Shown here one piece after another: positions 24,962 through 36,274 of a DNA stretch of 64,000 nucleotides (position 1 is its first letter; each line of letters begins with the position of its first letter). This DNA is from Diadema setosum (taxonomy: Eukaryota > Echinodermata > Echinoidea > Diadematoida > Diadematidae). The notes beneath the pieces are model-generated. The model had not been told where the DNA came from and searched no databases. It saw only the letters and a program-made list of their open reading frames with translations. The stretch is taken from NCBI GenBank assembly GCA_033980235.1, contig CM067075.1, positions 30,445,885 through 30,509,884 of the forward strand. The letters are read 5' to 3'. Made by a program: the position numbers and the translations under genes.

Positions 24962-26768
24962 TACATAACAACCCCCCCCCCCCCCCTTGTCCCCATTTGA
25001 CCAAACCAATGTGTTAAAATGAGTACCTGGCAGCCCAGCCTGGCAGTGGCGAGGTACTGTTAACGGCGGGCCCCTTTGGAAGAGCCGCGCTAAAATATTG
25101 AAGAGGCCATCCCCTGGGTAAATAAGACAATATTGAGATAACCCGCCGGTCTACGAAATGGGTTCAATTTGACGCACTTTGGCCGTCACGCTAATAAAAT
25201 CATCGTTACTTTACCACACCAACGGCGTCCATGATTAACTACTTCGGCGAAAGAAAATTACGTTCAAAGGGAGAGGGGAGCATTAACTATAGAAGGTTTA
25301 AAGCGCGGCGCTCTGGCCTCTGAAAACACAATTACTCGTTAACTCGTTAACTCTGTAGTAGTACCAATATGTAAAGTAAAGCAACTTTGGCCGAGTTTGA
25401 TACTGTAGACTAATTATTTCCCACTTCTCTTCTTCGTCCCTTTATTCCACCCGAACCATCCTTTGAACCCCTTGCCCTGGCTACTCTCTCTTTCTATTTC
25501 TTTCTCATTCCCGTCACGTCTCTTTTCTTCTCTTCTTCTCCCATTCTTTGGAAACTTGTATAGTGGCATGGTCTTCAGATATATCTTGGTACATCCATTA
25601 TGTATCCATTATTATTATGATTAGGTATAAGCTTTAATCCTCTTAAGATATAACGTTCTCGTTAGGGCTCAAAATTCATCTTGCACCAATTCAAATTTGT
25701 TTGCAATATTTTATTGGAAACTTGTCTGACTGACGCGTTTTGCCGTGATAATCAGTTATTTTTATAGTATTTTGAGAATTTTGATTTTTAAACATGTTAA
25801 AAGACGGTACCCCAACTTTTCTTTCGGAAGTGCCCCCCCCCCCCCCCCGGTTTAGTAGTGAGTGTATAGAACTGAATCGCATGCAGAAATGGCTGCATGC
25901 AATTCACTCTCGCGCGTGATGAATACAGCTATGACCCGATATATTGTAATCGATGTAATCGAATGTAAAACGTCACCTAGCTATGACCATGATCGGGTTA
26001 GCTCAGAGACTCAGTACTTCCGGCAGAAGTTTTTGGTTAATATTTCTCATTTTCGTCATTACCCATCGGTAATCGTGTTATCAATGGTGTTCTTTCACAC
26101 ATTAAACCTTGTGCATAACTGTATACATTAGAGCAAATACCGACAGTTCTGCAAGCCACGAAAACTATGTTTTCCCTTTAATTGGTCCCTAGTGTGCCAC
26201 CTGCATCATCAGTTTATGCCTATCTCCTTCTTGCATGCTCTCTCTCCCTCCCCCCCCCCCCTCCCCCCTCCCCACCTACGGCTATCTCGGGTTTCGCGTC
26301 GAATCGTGCTATTTGAACGGATTTTTCTCTGCTATAATGGTTTATTTCCAGCCAAACGATTTTTGACATTTACTGAATACGAACTTGCTGAAAATATTCC
26401 TGGACTGACTGAAATTGACAAAAAATCGAACTATGGGCTTTGATGTGTTGGATATAAAGTCGTCCTATAATAGAAGGTTGGTATCTTATTCACTCCGTGA
26501 TTATCAAAGGCACAAGTTTCACGGGACATTAGCTATTTTCTATCGTGACGCATAGCATGTGCCTTTACTCTCACGAGGAGATATTTTGTAATAGAGTAAA
26601 TTTGTTCATTGTATGGGTGATTCTAACATGTCTGAGAGAAGTAAGAAATTGTCGTGGAAACCTCTGGGGAGTATCTAGCTCACGGGAAGAGTGGCACAAG
26701 ATAATCATACTCAATTCATCCTTGACCCGCTTTGTAAATGTCAAATGAGAAAGTCTTTTGAAGAGTGA
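24962..26768. other. non-coding stretch
   Basis: Possible 3' untranslated sequence at the start, if the exon ending at 24961 is real. C-runs occur at 24971-24986 and 25833-25848. No supported coding region: frames at 25862-26748 show no motif. Confidence 0.45.
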
Positions 26769-26773
26769 TATAT

Positions 26774-26831
<58 letters not shown>
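26769..26831. repeat. (TA)n microsatellite
   Basis: An almost pure TA tract of about 60 bases, followed by TGTGTG-rich sequence. Confidence 0.95.
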
Positions 26832-26836
<5 letters not shown>

Positions 26837-26959
26837 CTGTGTGTATGTGTGTTCATAACTATTGCAGCGTATGCGTGATAATGCTTATGTATTGCAAAGA
26901 ATGCTACTTTGCAGGTCCATAAGTTCTTTTGATGACGCTAGACCACTTTCACAATTCCC

Positions 26960-27710
26960 AATCTGTGTTAACAGGCATATAAACTTTGACATTTCAAAAC
27001 AAACAACCAAAATGCTTTTGGGGATATTGAGTTGAAAGCAGGCAGCGTTTTACATTTTTTTTTCTCTTACACATTCTATGATATTGCAGCCAGTAAAGTG
27101 TCCTACGTTAGTAAGTTCACATCTTACGATGATAGCGTAGTATCGTTTATAATCATGATATATTTCCGAATCTGTGTTTACAGGGATATGAACTTTGACA
27201 TTTCAAAAGAAAAAAAAAAAATAGCTTTCTTGGGATATTTAGTTGAAAGTAGTCAACGTTATTCTGTTTTACACATTACATGGCATTGCAGCCAATAGTG
27301 GCCTACGTTAGTAAGTTCACATCTTATGACGATAGTGTAGTATCGCTTATTATTTATTTTCGATTCTGCGTTTGCAGGCAGATAAACTTTGACATTTTAG
27401 AAGAAAGAAAACCTGCTTTGTTAGGATGTATGTTGTGTGCTTCTCTTAAGACAACAAGGGGTTAGTAAACCACTTTACAGTTACTGACTTTACCCCCCCC
27501 CCCCCCCATTTCCCCAATCATAGAAAGAAGTGGCTCAGTAGGATTCCTGGAAGAACAGCATTTCAGTGGAATCGTTGCGTTACCTCATGGTGTGATCTCT
27601 GATACTGAGTTGAAAGTAGGCAGCGTTTTACTTTTATTCACGTTGCAGAGAGTCGTGTCCTGCGTTGGTAAGTTCACATCTTATGACGATATCAACGTAT
27701 AGAAAAAAGT
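26960..27710 (+). repeat. three-unit tandem repeat (about 200 bp) with peptide-conserved core
   Basis: Units start near 26960, 27169 and 27363. The block around AACTTTGACATTT recurs at 26982, 27191 and 27385, and GTAAGTTCACATCTTA at 27111, 27311 and 27668. The third unit holds about 130 bases of extra sequence with a C-run at 27493-27507. Units 1 and 2 share a frame encoding YVSKFTSYDDSVVS and NFDI-type peptides. Several differences there are silent third-position changes. Each unit also has TTGCAG about 19-21 bases before GTAAGT, like a tiny exon. No protein family is recognised. Confidence 0.6.
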
Positions 27711-28129
27711 TTGCATTGGCGTAGGCGATATTTCAAATGTGATTTAGGAGGAGGTTTTTAATATTGTCTGTGATTGGTTTGCTGGTACGGGTTTCCTAAT
27801 ACTTTGCTTTTACTATTAAGTTCAGGTCTCAGCGTGCAAGCTGTATTACTCTCTTCCTCCTCTGGACTACTTCCCTATCTTTCTCTATTCCTCTCAAATT
27901 CAGTTCAATTGTTTTTCTTTCCTTTTTTAATCATATAGGCATTTACCGCTTCCCTTATTTGGTATAACTAAATCACCTGGTCTTAACTTCTATCCGTTCT
28001 CCTTTTCTCTTTCACAAACACCGATTATTCGAGGCTTACAGCCAAACAAGCTTGCTTTCTTGTAGGTCCCGTCATACTTCTATTTTTACAACCCAATTTC
28101 GATTTCAACCATTTATCATTATAATTACG
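27711..28129. other. non-coding stretch
   Basis: Pyrimidine-rich sequence with no supported coding frame. It may belong to the LINE-like 3' region that follows. Confidence 0.4.
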
Positions 28130-28290
28130 GTGTATATCAATAGGCGGATTCCTTCATGTATGCATATTTTCTTGTGTGTTTTGTACATTATTGACATGGT
28201 ACAAGAACTTGTGCTATTATTTTTGATGTAATATTGATATATCTGAAGTAATATGAAATAAAATGAAATTGAAATCAAAATTTAATTAAA
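28130..28290 (+). mobile_element. LINE-like 3' tail (GAAAT repeats)
   Basis: TTGATGTAATATTGATATAT is followed by AATATGAAATAAAATGAAATTGAAAT, a degenerate GAAAT tail of the sort that ends many non-LTR elements. No coding remnant is visible upstream. Similar to 29585-29700. Confidence 0.3.
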
Positions 28291-28680
28291 AAGTATTATA
28301 CAAATATATATATTTATACATAGAAATGTGAAAGTATAATTTGTCATTGAAAAAGGAAGGCCCACGTAAAAGACAAGCTTGTAGAGATGTGGGTCACTCA
28401 ATAAATTGAACTTAGAAAAGAGAACGAGTAAAATAACGAAGGACATGGGCACATGCACGCTCGGGGCTTCTTTTTTTTTCTATTCCACTTCCTAAGGAAA
28501 AAAAAAAATAGAAGGAATGTCGCGTTCTGGCAGATTATTTGGTCGACAAACACAAAGAACGGCATGTTGCTGATGATTTCATGACATAGAAGGTACCTTT
28601 TTAGCACGCCTCCTCTTACAATTTTCATTCCTCCCGTTTGAGTACTCACAAGCTAAAAGAAGGAGCGTGAAACGTGTGAA

Positions 28681-28709
28681 GGAGAGAGAGAGAGAGAGAG
28701 AGAGAGAGA
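28681..28709. repeat. (GA)n microsatellite
   Basis: A GA tract of about 29 bases. Confidence 0.9.
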
Positions 28710-29516
28710 CGATGCTTGCTTGCATATGGGGTAATATTTACCGACAGGACAAAAAATACACTCCAACATGGTTTAACTCAGAAAACATCACTGCTGTCAC
28801 ACCGCTGCAGCCACACGTACACACTAAAAGCACCACCCTTAAAAAAAAAAAAGAAAACAGACAGACAGACAGAGAAAGAAAGGGAGAGAGAGGGAAAGAT
28901 AGAAGGTGTAGGTGAAGGTGAAGGAAGGTAGGTGGATTTATAGAAAATGTAGATGGGGATACATATACGGCAGTATAGATAGGGTAGCGCATTCTTATCG
29001 ATGATGTCTTGTAATAAATCCTCCATCACTTGAAATGATCGACTGGATAGCAGGACTGAAATTAGTCGCAACCGTGTTGGTGGTAACACAACACTGCAAA
29101 TGACTCGCAGCAAAGCCAGATACAGGGTTATGTGTGGTATGACCCCATTATCTGATGATTACTTGCGTTTCAAATCAAGCCGTTGAGCCAAGACGTTGGT
29201 TATTTTCCGGACCGTCACTTGCTCGCATAAACGTGAAAACAGTGGGAAGGTAACTTTAGTGAATAAAAATAGTATCGGCTGAAATTTAACCAAATACATA
29301 TTTCTGGTCTGCAGTATCCTTCATCTACCCGCCATAGTTGTCTGTTTTTGTTTTGTTTTGCTTTTTTGTTGTTTGTTGTTGTTGTTTTTGCTTTTTCCTC
29401 ATGACCCTTCTTAACTGTAGTTCAAAGTGTATATAAGACCTCAAGTGGGAGCCCAGCCGTAAAAAGGCCAATGGCCTCTGCCGCCTCCTCCACATTCTCT
29501 CTTAGAATTTCATTTT

Positions 29517-29517
<1 letters not shown>
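28710..29517. other. non-coding stretch
   Basis: Low-complexity purine tracts near 28843-28925 and a GTTT/GTTGTT tract near 29341-29390. No coding region supported. Confidence 0.5.

Positions 29518-29557
<40 letters not shown>
29518..29557. repeat. (CT)n microsatellite
   Basis: A TC/CT dinucleotide tract of about 40 bases. Confidence 0.95.
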
Positions 29558-29560
<3 letters not shown>

Positions 29561-29584
29561 GTGGAGTATATTATCATCTATCTC

Positions 29585-29700
29585 TTTTCTTTTCTTTTCT
29601 TTATTTTGTATATTGGATAATCTAATGCAATGTAATGGTCTCACCTTCGTTTTTGCATTTTGATGAGACTTTGGAAATAAATGAAATGAAACGAAATGTA
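29585..29700 (+). mobile_element. LINE-like 3' tail (GAAAT repeats)
   Basis: TATTGGATAATCTAATGCAA sequence leads to GGAAATAAATGAAATGAAACGAAAT, again a GAAAT-type tail. Upstream GCCCAGCCGTAAAAAGGCCA, near 29450-29470, may belong to the same element. No reverse transcriptase frame remains. Confidence 0.3.
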
Positions 29701-29701
29701 A

Positions 29702-30280
29702 GTGGAATTTTCATTGTACAAAAAGAGTATTTATACTGATTAGGGGAAAGTATGTCTTAAGGTAGCACCTGCATGTATCAGCCATGATATGGAATAATCC
29801 ATTACATTTTCACTTCCTTTTCATGTGATAAATTATTACACAAATTATTGTCATGAAATGATGCTGTAATCAGTCTATTCTCTTTTTGCGCTGGGATGGG
29901 GCAAGGAAATCGATAATATAAAACAAAAATCGATGTAGTAACTTGACGTCGTGTCTATAAGATAAAGGAACACAACTTATTCACTTTCAACTTGAGATCC
30001 GACCTATATCCTTCTAGCACAAAGAATAAAAAGAGAATAGTATCAACAAAGAGCAGCCAGACAACGTCAAAACACCCCCTGGGTAATATTAAGCTATTCC
30101 TATTAGCAGTAGAGTATATCTAAGCGTGTCTACCAGATTAAAGTGGACCCTTGAAAGTAACGTTGCTTGAATAGAAATAACGGCAGCCGCTTTTAGATAA
30201 TGCATCATTTAATGATGTGGTTGTGTTTTGTTACATACTCTATTTTAGGTTCTAAGAAGAGAATAATTCTTTCTAAGCGT
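29702..30280. other. non-coding stretch, nothing gene-like
   Basis: No supported feature. Confidence 0.5.
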
Positions 30281-30372
30281 GTGTGCGTGTCTGTGTGTGT
30301 GTGCGTTTGTGCGTGTGATATTGTCAGTATGTGTGTGTTTATGTGTTTGTGTGTGGGTGTGTGTGTGTGTTG
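30281..30372. repeat. (TG)n-rich tract
   Basis: TG dinucleotides with CG, TTTG and GATA interruptions. Confidence 0.85.
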
Positions 30373-31690
30373 TCATGAATCATCAAAGCTAGAAATGCAT
30401 GGCAAACTTTGAGGACAAAAAAACAAAATCTAGAGCGGAGTTCTTGCTGCGTTCACATTATCTGCACTTCGCTAATCGAATGCGCCGAAGAGGCCTGTGA
30501 ATGATTGATGTACTGAGTATGCGTTTAACGTTACAAACAAAGATAGCTCACGTATAGCATAATATACATAGCCTTGCCTTCGCATAATGCCCGATTTCAT
30601 GAAGGTATGTATGATTGTGGTCAGCTCAATTGAGTCATCTTCCTGTCTGTATAACATCGAACGAGGATGATGAAGCGAGCTTGATTTTAAGTCCCTCATT
30701 TTAACTGTCCTGAATGGGGTTCACATCAGTTTACAATGATGAATTATGTGATGTATTACGTATTTATATGTCGTTGCTCCTTTAAACCCTATCATATCTT
30801 ATTTACCAGCTGTACTCATTGGTTGGTTTGATTTGGTTTCGTTTCTCGATAATCCTACGGTTAATTTTGTGATTAGCGGGTACGGCTCGACGCCACAACA
30901 TTTAAGCAATTTACACCTTAGAATAAGTCGCTATAGTTTAATACACCAGCAGTCCGCGCTCTCTCTCTCTCTCTCTAACTCTCTCCCCTTCTCTCTCTAT
31001 CTCTTTTCTTGTGACGATACCAAGATAAGGAGAAAAGAGAATCGAGGGAAGAAAATATACAGCATATTGATCATTCGCATTCCCTTTGCAATATAAAAAA
31101 AAAAACGATAAAGAAGAAAATGCCTCATACGTTATTCCTTTTCGTTTCTCCGCTTGTCTTTCGCCATTCACTTTATAGTCCCCCCCCCCCCCCCATCTAA
31201 AATGACAACTTCACATTGATTCATACAGTACGTATAATAGTTTATATTGCAGTCAATCATTTTTCTTCCATCATCTTCCATCCTAAATCCCGTCGAAGAT
31301 TGTTGTCGTGCCCGGAGCAGCACCATATCTTTTGCCCCACATTTCATCAAAGCACACGCTTTGAACCTTCTAGTTCTAAAATTGATCGTCTTACAAAATT
31401 TGCTCATTTCAAGCCTGGAAAAACAGCGGTACTATTTTTCTTTTCACATGAGGTGCCATTATATAGAAAAGAAACGATTATGCCGAACGCGAACGTCCAA
31501 ATTCCTTAGAATTGTAAGCACCTCATTTGAAGTTATCCTTTTTTTTGTGGGGGGGGGGGGACGAGGCGTCATTTGAGCCGCTCTGCTTTTGCGACTATTG
31601 CGTGGGTATTACTTTCAGCAAGGAGCCTAACCAAAGTAATTGACAATCATTGGGAAATACATGTAGTATCTGTCAAAAATTAAGTCTTAC
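30373..31690. other. non-coding stretch
   Basis: CT-rich tract at 30957-31005, C-run at 31181-31194 and T-run/G-run junction at 31539-31560. Overlapping frames on both strands at 31168-31576 lack motifs. Confidence 0.5.
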
Positions 31691-31772
31691 CTGAGGCGTC
31701 CCGTGTACCTCGTAAAATTTAAAAATGGCATGTCGCGCAAAATCCAGTTCCAATGGAAAATCCCAATCAGTG
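31691..31772 (-). CDS. weak candidate small exon
   Basis: On the minus strand TTATAG precedes 31772 and GTAAGAC starts at 31690. The 82 bases hold one base plus 27 open codons, DWDFPLELDFARHAIFKFYE followed by VHGTPQ, which reads like protein. The acceptor lacks a strong pyrimidine tract, and 27 codons can stay open by chance. The family is unknown. Confidence 0.25.
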
Positions 31773-31972
31773 CTATAAGCATCACATGATAATTCGGGTG
31801 CATTTACGGCTTAAAACTGTGTTCCCATTATCAACGAACAAGTTTATTGATGGCTTTGGATTTAAAAGTGTGTCAAAAATCACTGGAAGGTTTGTGGGTA
31901 TTTTTGTTTTCTTTCCACTTTAAAGCTCCAAGTTGTTTTAGAAGTGAATAATACTTTCCAAAGAAGACAGCT

Positions 31973-32154
31973 GGGGCCTGTTTCATAAAGCTGTTCGTAA
32001 AGTTACGAACAACTTACGAGCGACTGGTGATCAGTTCTTGTGATGAATTATGGAAATTCTGATAAGTGTAGCACATCAGAACTGATCACCAGTCGCTCGT
32101 AAGTTGTTCGTAACTTTACCAATGTTTACGAACAGCTTTATGAAGCAGGGCCCA
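31973..32154. mobile_element. MITE with GGGCC.GTTTCATAAA ends, long arms
   Basis: Arms of more than 60 bases pair across about 50 bases of interior: GGGCCTGTTTCATAAAGCTG at the left, and its complement ending in GCAGGGCCC at the right. The right arm has an extra CATTGGTAAA-like 10-base block. There is no coding frame. The terminal motif is shared with the element at 52030-52177, whose interior differs. Confidence 0.75.
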
Positions 32155-33389
32155 GGTGTTGTTTTCGAATATGAACTAGCAAGATCAATACAATCTTACA
32201 ATTTATGGTCCAGTCCCTGATTTGATATGCCGAAAACACCTTGCAGAATATAATAATTGTGCAGACTAAAAGCTGTTGAAACAAATAATAGTTACAGGCG
32301 TCAACGTTTTAGGACTACCTTGATTATGCAGCGGACACGATTTTCTTTGATTTCTTTTTTTCTGTTTTCTCATATTTTATTGTTTTCTTCATCGTAAGGT
32401 TCAGACAAGTGTCAGTGATTGTGTTGTCTTTATTTGCAAGAAAGAACACTGTGAAGGTGTATCGGAGAAGTGGTTTAATCCTCTGCGTGCCACAGTAATT
32501 TCTGATCACAGCTCTGTGCACATTTGGCTCAATGGTAGAGAAAGGGTTAAGGCGGATCAGGGAATCCTGGAAAGTTTGATGTAAAGAAAACAAGATATAA
32601 CATCTAGGTTTTGATGAAGTTAATATGTATGTTAATGATCGCGGTTAAATTTACGTCAATCTGCCATATAACAAGTCCTTATGTGTCCTTATGTCTTCAT
32701 GTATCTATACCAGGTGTTTGAGTGCGCTGCTTTATTTTTTTTTTTGTTATTTAGTTTCTTCCTTTCGGATAACATAGATCCATTTTATAATATCTTGCTA
32801 TTGAGATAGAAAAACCTCTACACTGCGGTGGTAGTGACTGACAACAAAATTTCGTATTTCTTGTTTCGTACTCCGTGAATTTATGCTTTCATGACTTTGC
32901 TGCTGAATAAGTTTATATTTCCTCTTCATCTCTTTCTCACTCTCTCTTTCTCTCCTTCTATTTTCTCTCTGCCTCTCTCTCCCATTCTTTGACTAATATA
33001 TGCTCCTGTGTGCTTACTTTTTTGTTTATGTTTGCACATGCTTTGATTGCTTTTCATGGAGTTAAATTGTTTGTTCACGCCTAACCAAACTGAAATAATC
33101 ATTATGATAACAAAGCAGATTTGAAATATATATAAAAAGAATGATCCAACAAACTAACAAGTCGTGATCGCGGATGACTTTTCCCTTCAAACTGTGTGCT
33201 CACAATATAAACTTCTTGAAATATTTTCTCAAGAACGAGCATTTAAAAAAAAAAATGTTGCTGGTTCCCCCTTCCTGTACCCCGCGGCTTATTTTTCTCT
33301 CCCTTTCCGCTCTTCAAATCGAAGGTTAAAGAAGTTGGAAAGGATGCAGTTTGCCGCCGGACCATGCCAAAGCATCGATCACTCCGCTT
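32155..33389. other. non-coding stretch, nothing gene-like
   Basis: No supported exon or element. TCTC-rich sequence at about 32930-32990. Confidence 0.5.
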
Positions 33390-33438
33390 GTGTGCGTGTG
33401 TGTGTGGGTGTGTGTGTATGTGTGTGTGTGTGTGTGTT
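33390..33438. repeat. (TG)n microsatellite
   Basis: About 48 bases of TG with two short interruptions. Confidence 0.9.
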
Positions 33439-33832
33439 TCTTTTTCCTCCCACCCTCACAATATCCATCACAACATATATGCAGAAGATGGAAAAAACGC
33501 AAGATCATTTCCAGAAAAGGGGTATGTGATCTATCACCTTCCCATAAGTGCATCGGTCATTTTTCTTTTCTGTCTTTTCTGTTTGTTCTGTCTTTCTTTA
33601 TCTTTTTATTGCTTCTGTCTCCTTTTGCTTTTGTCATTCGCAATTGGGGAACATGAATATGTAATAATGAGGGAAATATATAATAACGAGGGAAAAGACG
33701 AACGGTGAGGTCGGTTACGCACCGTTGCACGCAACTTAGAAACTTCTCCGATTCCATGAAATAAGATGACACAAAAGTAGTAGCTTTTTATTCATAAGAT
33801 ACATTATGTAATCACACATTCAATTCTACTGT

Positions 33833-33833
<1 letters not shown>

Positions 33834-33862
<29 letters not shown>
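33834..33862. repeat. (CA)n microsatellite
   Basis: CA dinucleotide tract of about 29 bases. Confidence 0.95.
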
Positions 33863-33863
<1 letters not shown>

Positions 33864-34829
33864 GTGCACACATGTCCATGTAAGCGTTTGAGCGTTTTTG
33901 TAGCAAATGTTCACGTTTTTCATGAAGAAACCCACTTAAATAAGAAACTGGCGTTCTTATATAAAAGTTCTGTGACGATCATTATACTAGTAACCACACA
34001 TATTTGGGCAGATAAGTGTATACAGTAGCTGGAGATCTGAAGTACCTTGCATTACATCAATTTCTCGAAGGAGGAGGGATTGCATGCCGTGCATTATCGT
34101 TGGCAGTTCAGTTGCAACAACAGCGCGGCGGATTTTGTGAAATTCATTCTATTCTATTCCGTCTTCCAGCATTATTCAAGTCGGGGTATATACTGTCAGG
34201 GGGGAGATACAAGCGTAATCCCCCAGGGGCGCTGAGGGGATAACATTTCCGTGGCCTGTGGTTAATTTGCAAGGAAATGCGATGACTGTCGCCGAGCTAT
34301 GTTTCTCATAAATCTGTGCTTTATCGGGATCAATCAAGACGCGTGCTCACTCCAACCTAGTTCCCTTCACAATATCGTCAGCACCGTTCTCCCTAAATTC
34401 TCTTCCAAATTTTCCCATCATCTGCTCCACATGTCCCTCGATCGAGCCTTAAGGCTCACTCTTCACTTGTCTCGGAGGGTTCACACAACAACAACAAAGA
34501 CAACAGCGACCACAACAACAACATTAAAATCGTTTGTTGTCATGTTTTTGAAACTCATTTTCCTCGTAATGTTTAGAATTACACGCAGAACAAAGACTTT
34601 GAATGGACTCTCCGAAGAAACCATTATTGGTGTGCTCGTGGGAGATGCTACATCATTCCTTCCAACATTTGCACAACGAGACCTCCACATGGACCGTCAA
34701 ATCAAACACAGATCATGCTAGAGTTCGTACATGGATGTGAGCATTATGCAGTCACCACCGCGGAAATGAATACAGAGTCATGTTGCGGTCTATCACCTCA
34801 GTCGTGTTTCAGGGGTCAACCTACGGAAG
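33863..34829. other. non-coding stretch
   Basis: The 140-codon plus frame at 34299-34721 contains an ACA-triplet tract and no recognisable domain. Not called. Confidence 0.5.
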
Positions 34830-35521
34830 TTTAAGAGTGCGCCAAGAAGGCGACGTGTGCAACTCATCAAGAAGGCCTTGTTTATAAAGAAGAAAAGGCA
34901 AAAAGGCGATTTGCACAAACGTGCTAAGGTACCTTGTTTAGGGCGGGAAAGTGAGAAGGCGACTTGTACAGACTCTCTAAGTTGCCTTGTCTAAAACGAA
35001 CATGCGAGAAATTAACTTGAACAAACTTGGCAAGGCGCCTTGTTTAGGACGAGAAAGTGACAGGACACTTGAACAAATTTGACAAGTCTCCTTGTTAACG
35101 TAGGAGGCGAGAGGACGCCTTGTTTAGGGCATGAAGGCGACTTGTCTAGGTGGTACGCGCATGTGACGTAAGTAACTAAGCAAATGTAACTTACCGTACA
35201 CCTGTCTAGTTTCAGGGATATTTTTTCAATAAGTTCGCTTGGGAAGTTTCTTGAAGAAATGACTCTTCTAGATGAAAGTATATGATAACAGTATACTTGC
35301 AAAATAAAAGTCGAATCTATCTGGTATACTAAGCAGGATACGAAATGTTATAATATTCTGTACCATCCTCTCATCTTTCACTTTCCCTCATCTTACCCCC
35401 CCCCCCCCCCCCTTCCTACCAGGCACTTTGGTAAGTTGATGCAAGCCGCCCCCTTGAATTTTGGACGTATACAAGACGCCTTCGCGAGTTTGCACAAGTT
35501 GCCTCCTCGGCACACTTTAAA
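34830..35521. mobile_element. 0.7-kb fold-back element with 60-bp internal repeats
   Basis: The left end (TTTAAGAGTGCGCCAAGAAG and on) is matched by the reverse complement of the right end (TTTAAAGTGTGCCGAGGAGG and on) over about 55 bases with mismatches. The left two-thirds contain about five degenerate units of roughly 60 bases built on GGCGACTTGTACAAAC and GCCTTGTTTAGGGCGAGAAA. The right side has the inverted form (GACGCCTTCGCGAGTTTGCA). A C-run sits at 35398-35412. No coding frame. This is a fold-back-type DNA element; the superfamily is not identified. Confidence 0.6.
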
Positions 35522-35823
35522 GCGTCAATATCAACCGTTTTTGTACTGTGTATGGCTTACGCGTAACCGACATCGAGTAAAAGTCGACTGGCTAAAAGTA
35601 GCTTGAGAAATGTGTCTCGGAGTAACCCGTCTCTAGTTTTGGTAGCATTAGACTTACGTAAATAATTCGCACAACCTGAAATTTCTTTCTTTAAAGGCGT
35701 TTACAAGAGAGTTATATCGTTAGTTTGAAAACTTCTCTCTCGCTCTCTTTCTCCAACACTCACACACGCACTTTTTTAATAATCTTTATTTAAGTTTGTC
35801 CACCATTTGTCCACGATTCCAGT

Positions 35824-35920
35824 TTCCACTCACACGGCAAAATTGCTTAATTACAAACTTGATTTGAGCTTGCTTAATTACAAAATTGTTTCAAATTAAG
35901 CAATCTTGGTACGTGTGAAT
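35824..35920. mobile_element. 97-bp palindrome, CACACG...CGTGTGAA family
   Basis: CTCACACGGCAAAATTGCTTAATT pairs with AATTAAGCAATCTTGGTACGTGTGAA with small gaps. The motif pair (AATTAAGCAA and CGTGTGAA) recurs at 36186-36270 and 39041-39127, on both sides of the LINE. A small non-autonomous DNA element or part of a larger one. Confidence 0.5.
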
Positions 35921-36185
35921 GCCCGGTCTGTGTCGCTGGACAATTGTGTTTGTGTTTTTTTCTCTTTCTCTCTCTTTTCAGTGATCAATTTTTGATGATT
36001 GGAATGCCAGGTGTTGAAATATCAAGTTTTTAATAATATCAATTTTTTAAGAAAACATTATTTATGCACAAAAGGTAGTACCTCCTGGGTAGAACAATGT
36101 TATTTGCGTCAAAAAAGGTGTGATTTTTCTGTTTGTACAGGGGCATCAGCTAATAATATTGTATTGCACTGATTTGAATGTCAAT

Positions 36186-36270
36186 AATTACAATTAAGTT
36201 CAAATCACGGTCCGGAGGTGTTTTTCAATCACGTTTCGCCAGGATTAAGCAACGAAAGTAGCGTGTGAAC
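36186..36270. mobile_element. fragment of the CGTGTGAA element family
   Basis: CAATTAAGTTCAAATCACGGTCCG matches the reverse complement of the piece at 39041-39127 with two differences. It is followed by GATTAAGCAACGAAAGTAGCGTGTGAA. It lies just upstream of the LINE, so the LINE may have split an older element. Confidence 0.45.
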
Positions 36271-36274
36271 GTGA

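Noticed and set aside
34299..34721. 140-codon plus frame
   Set aside because: Crosses an ACA-triplet tract, with no domain or gene context.
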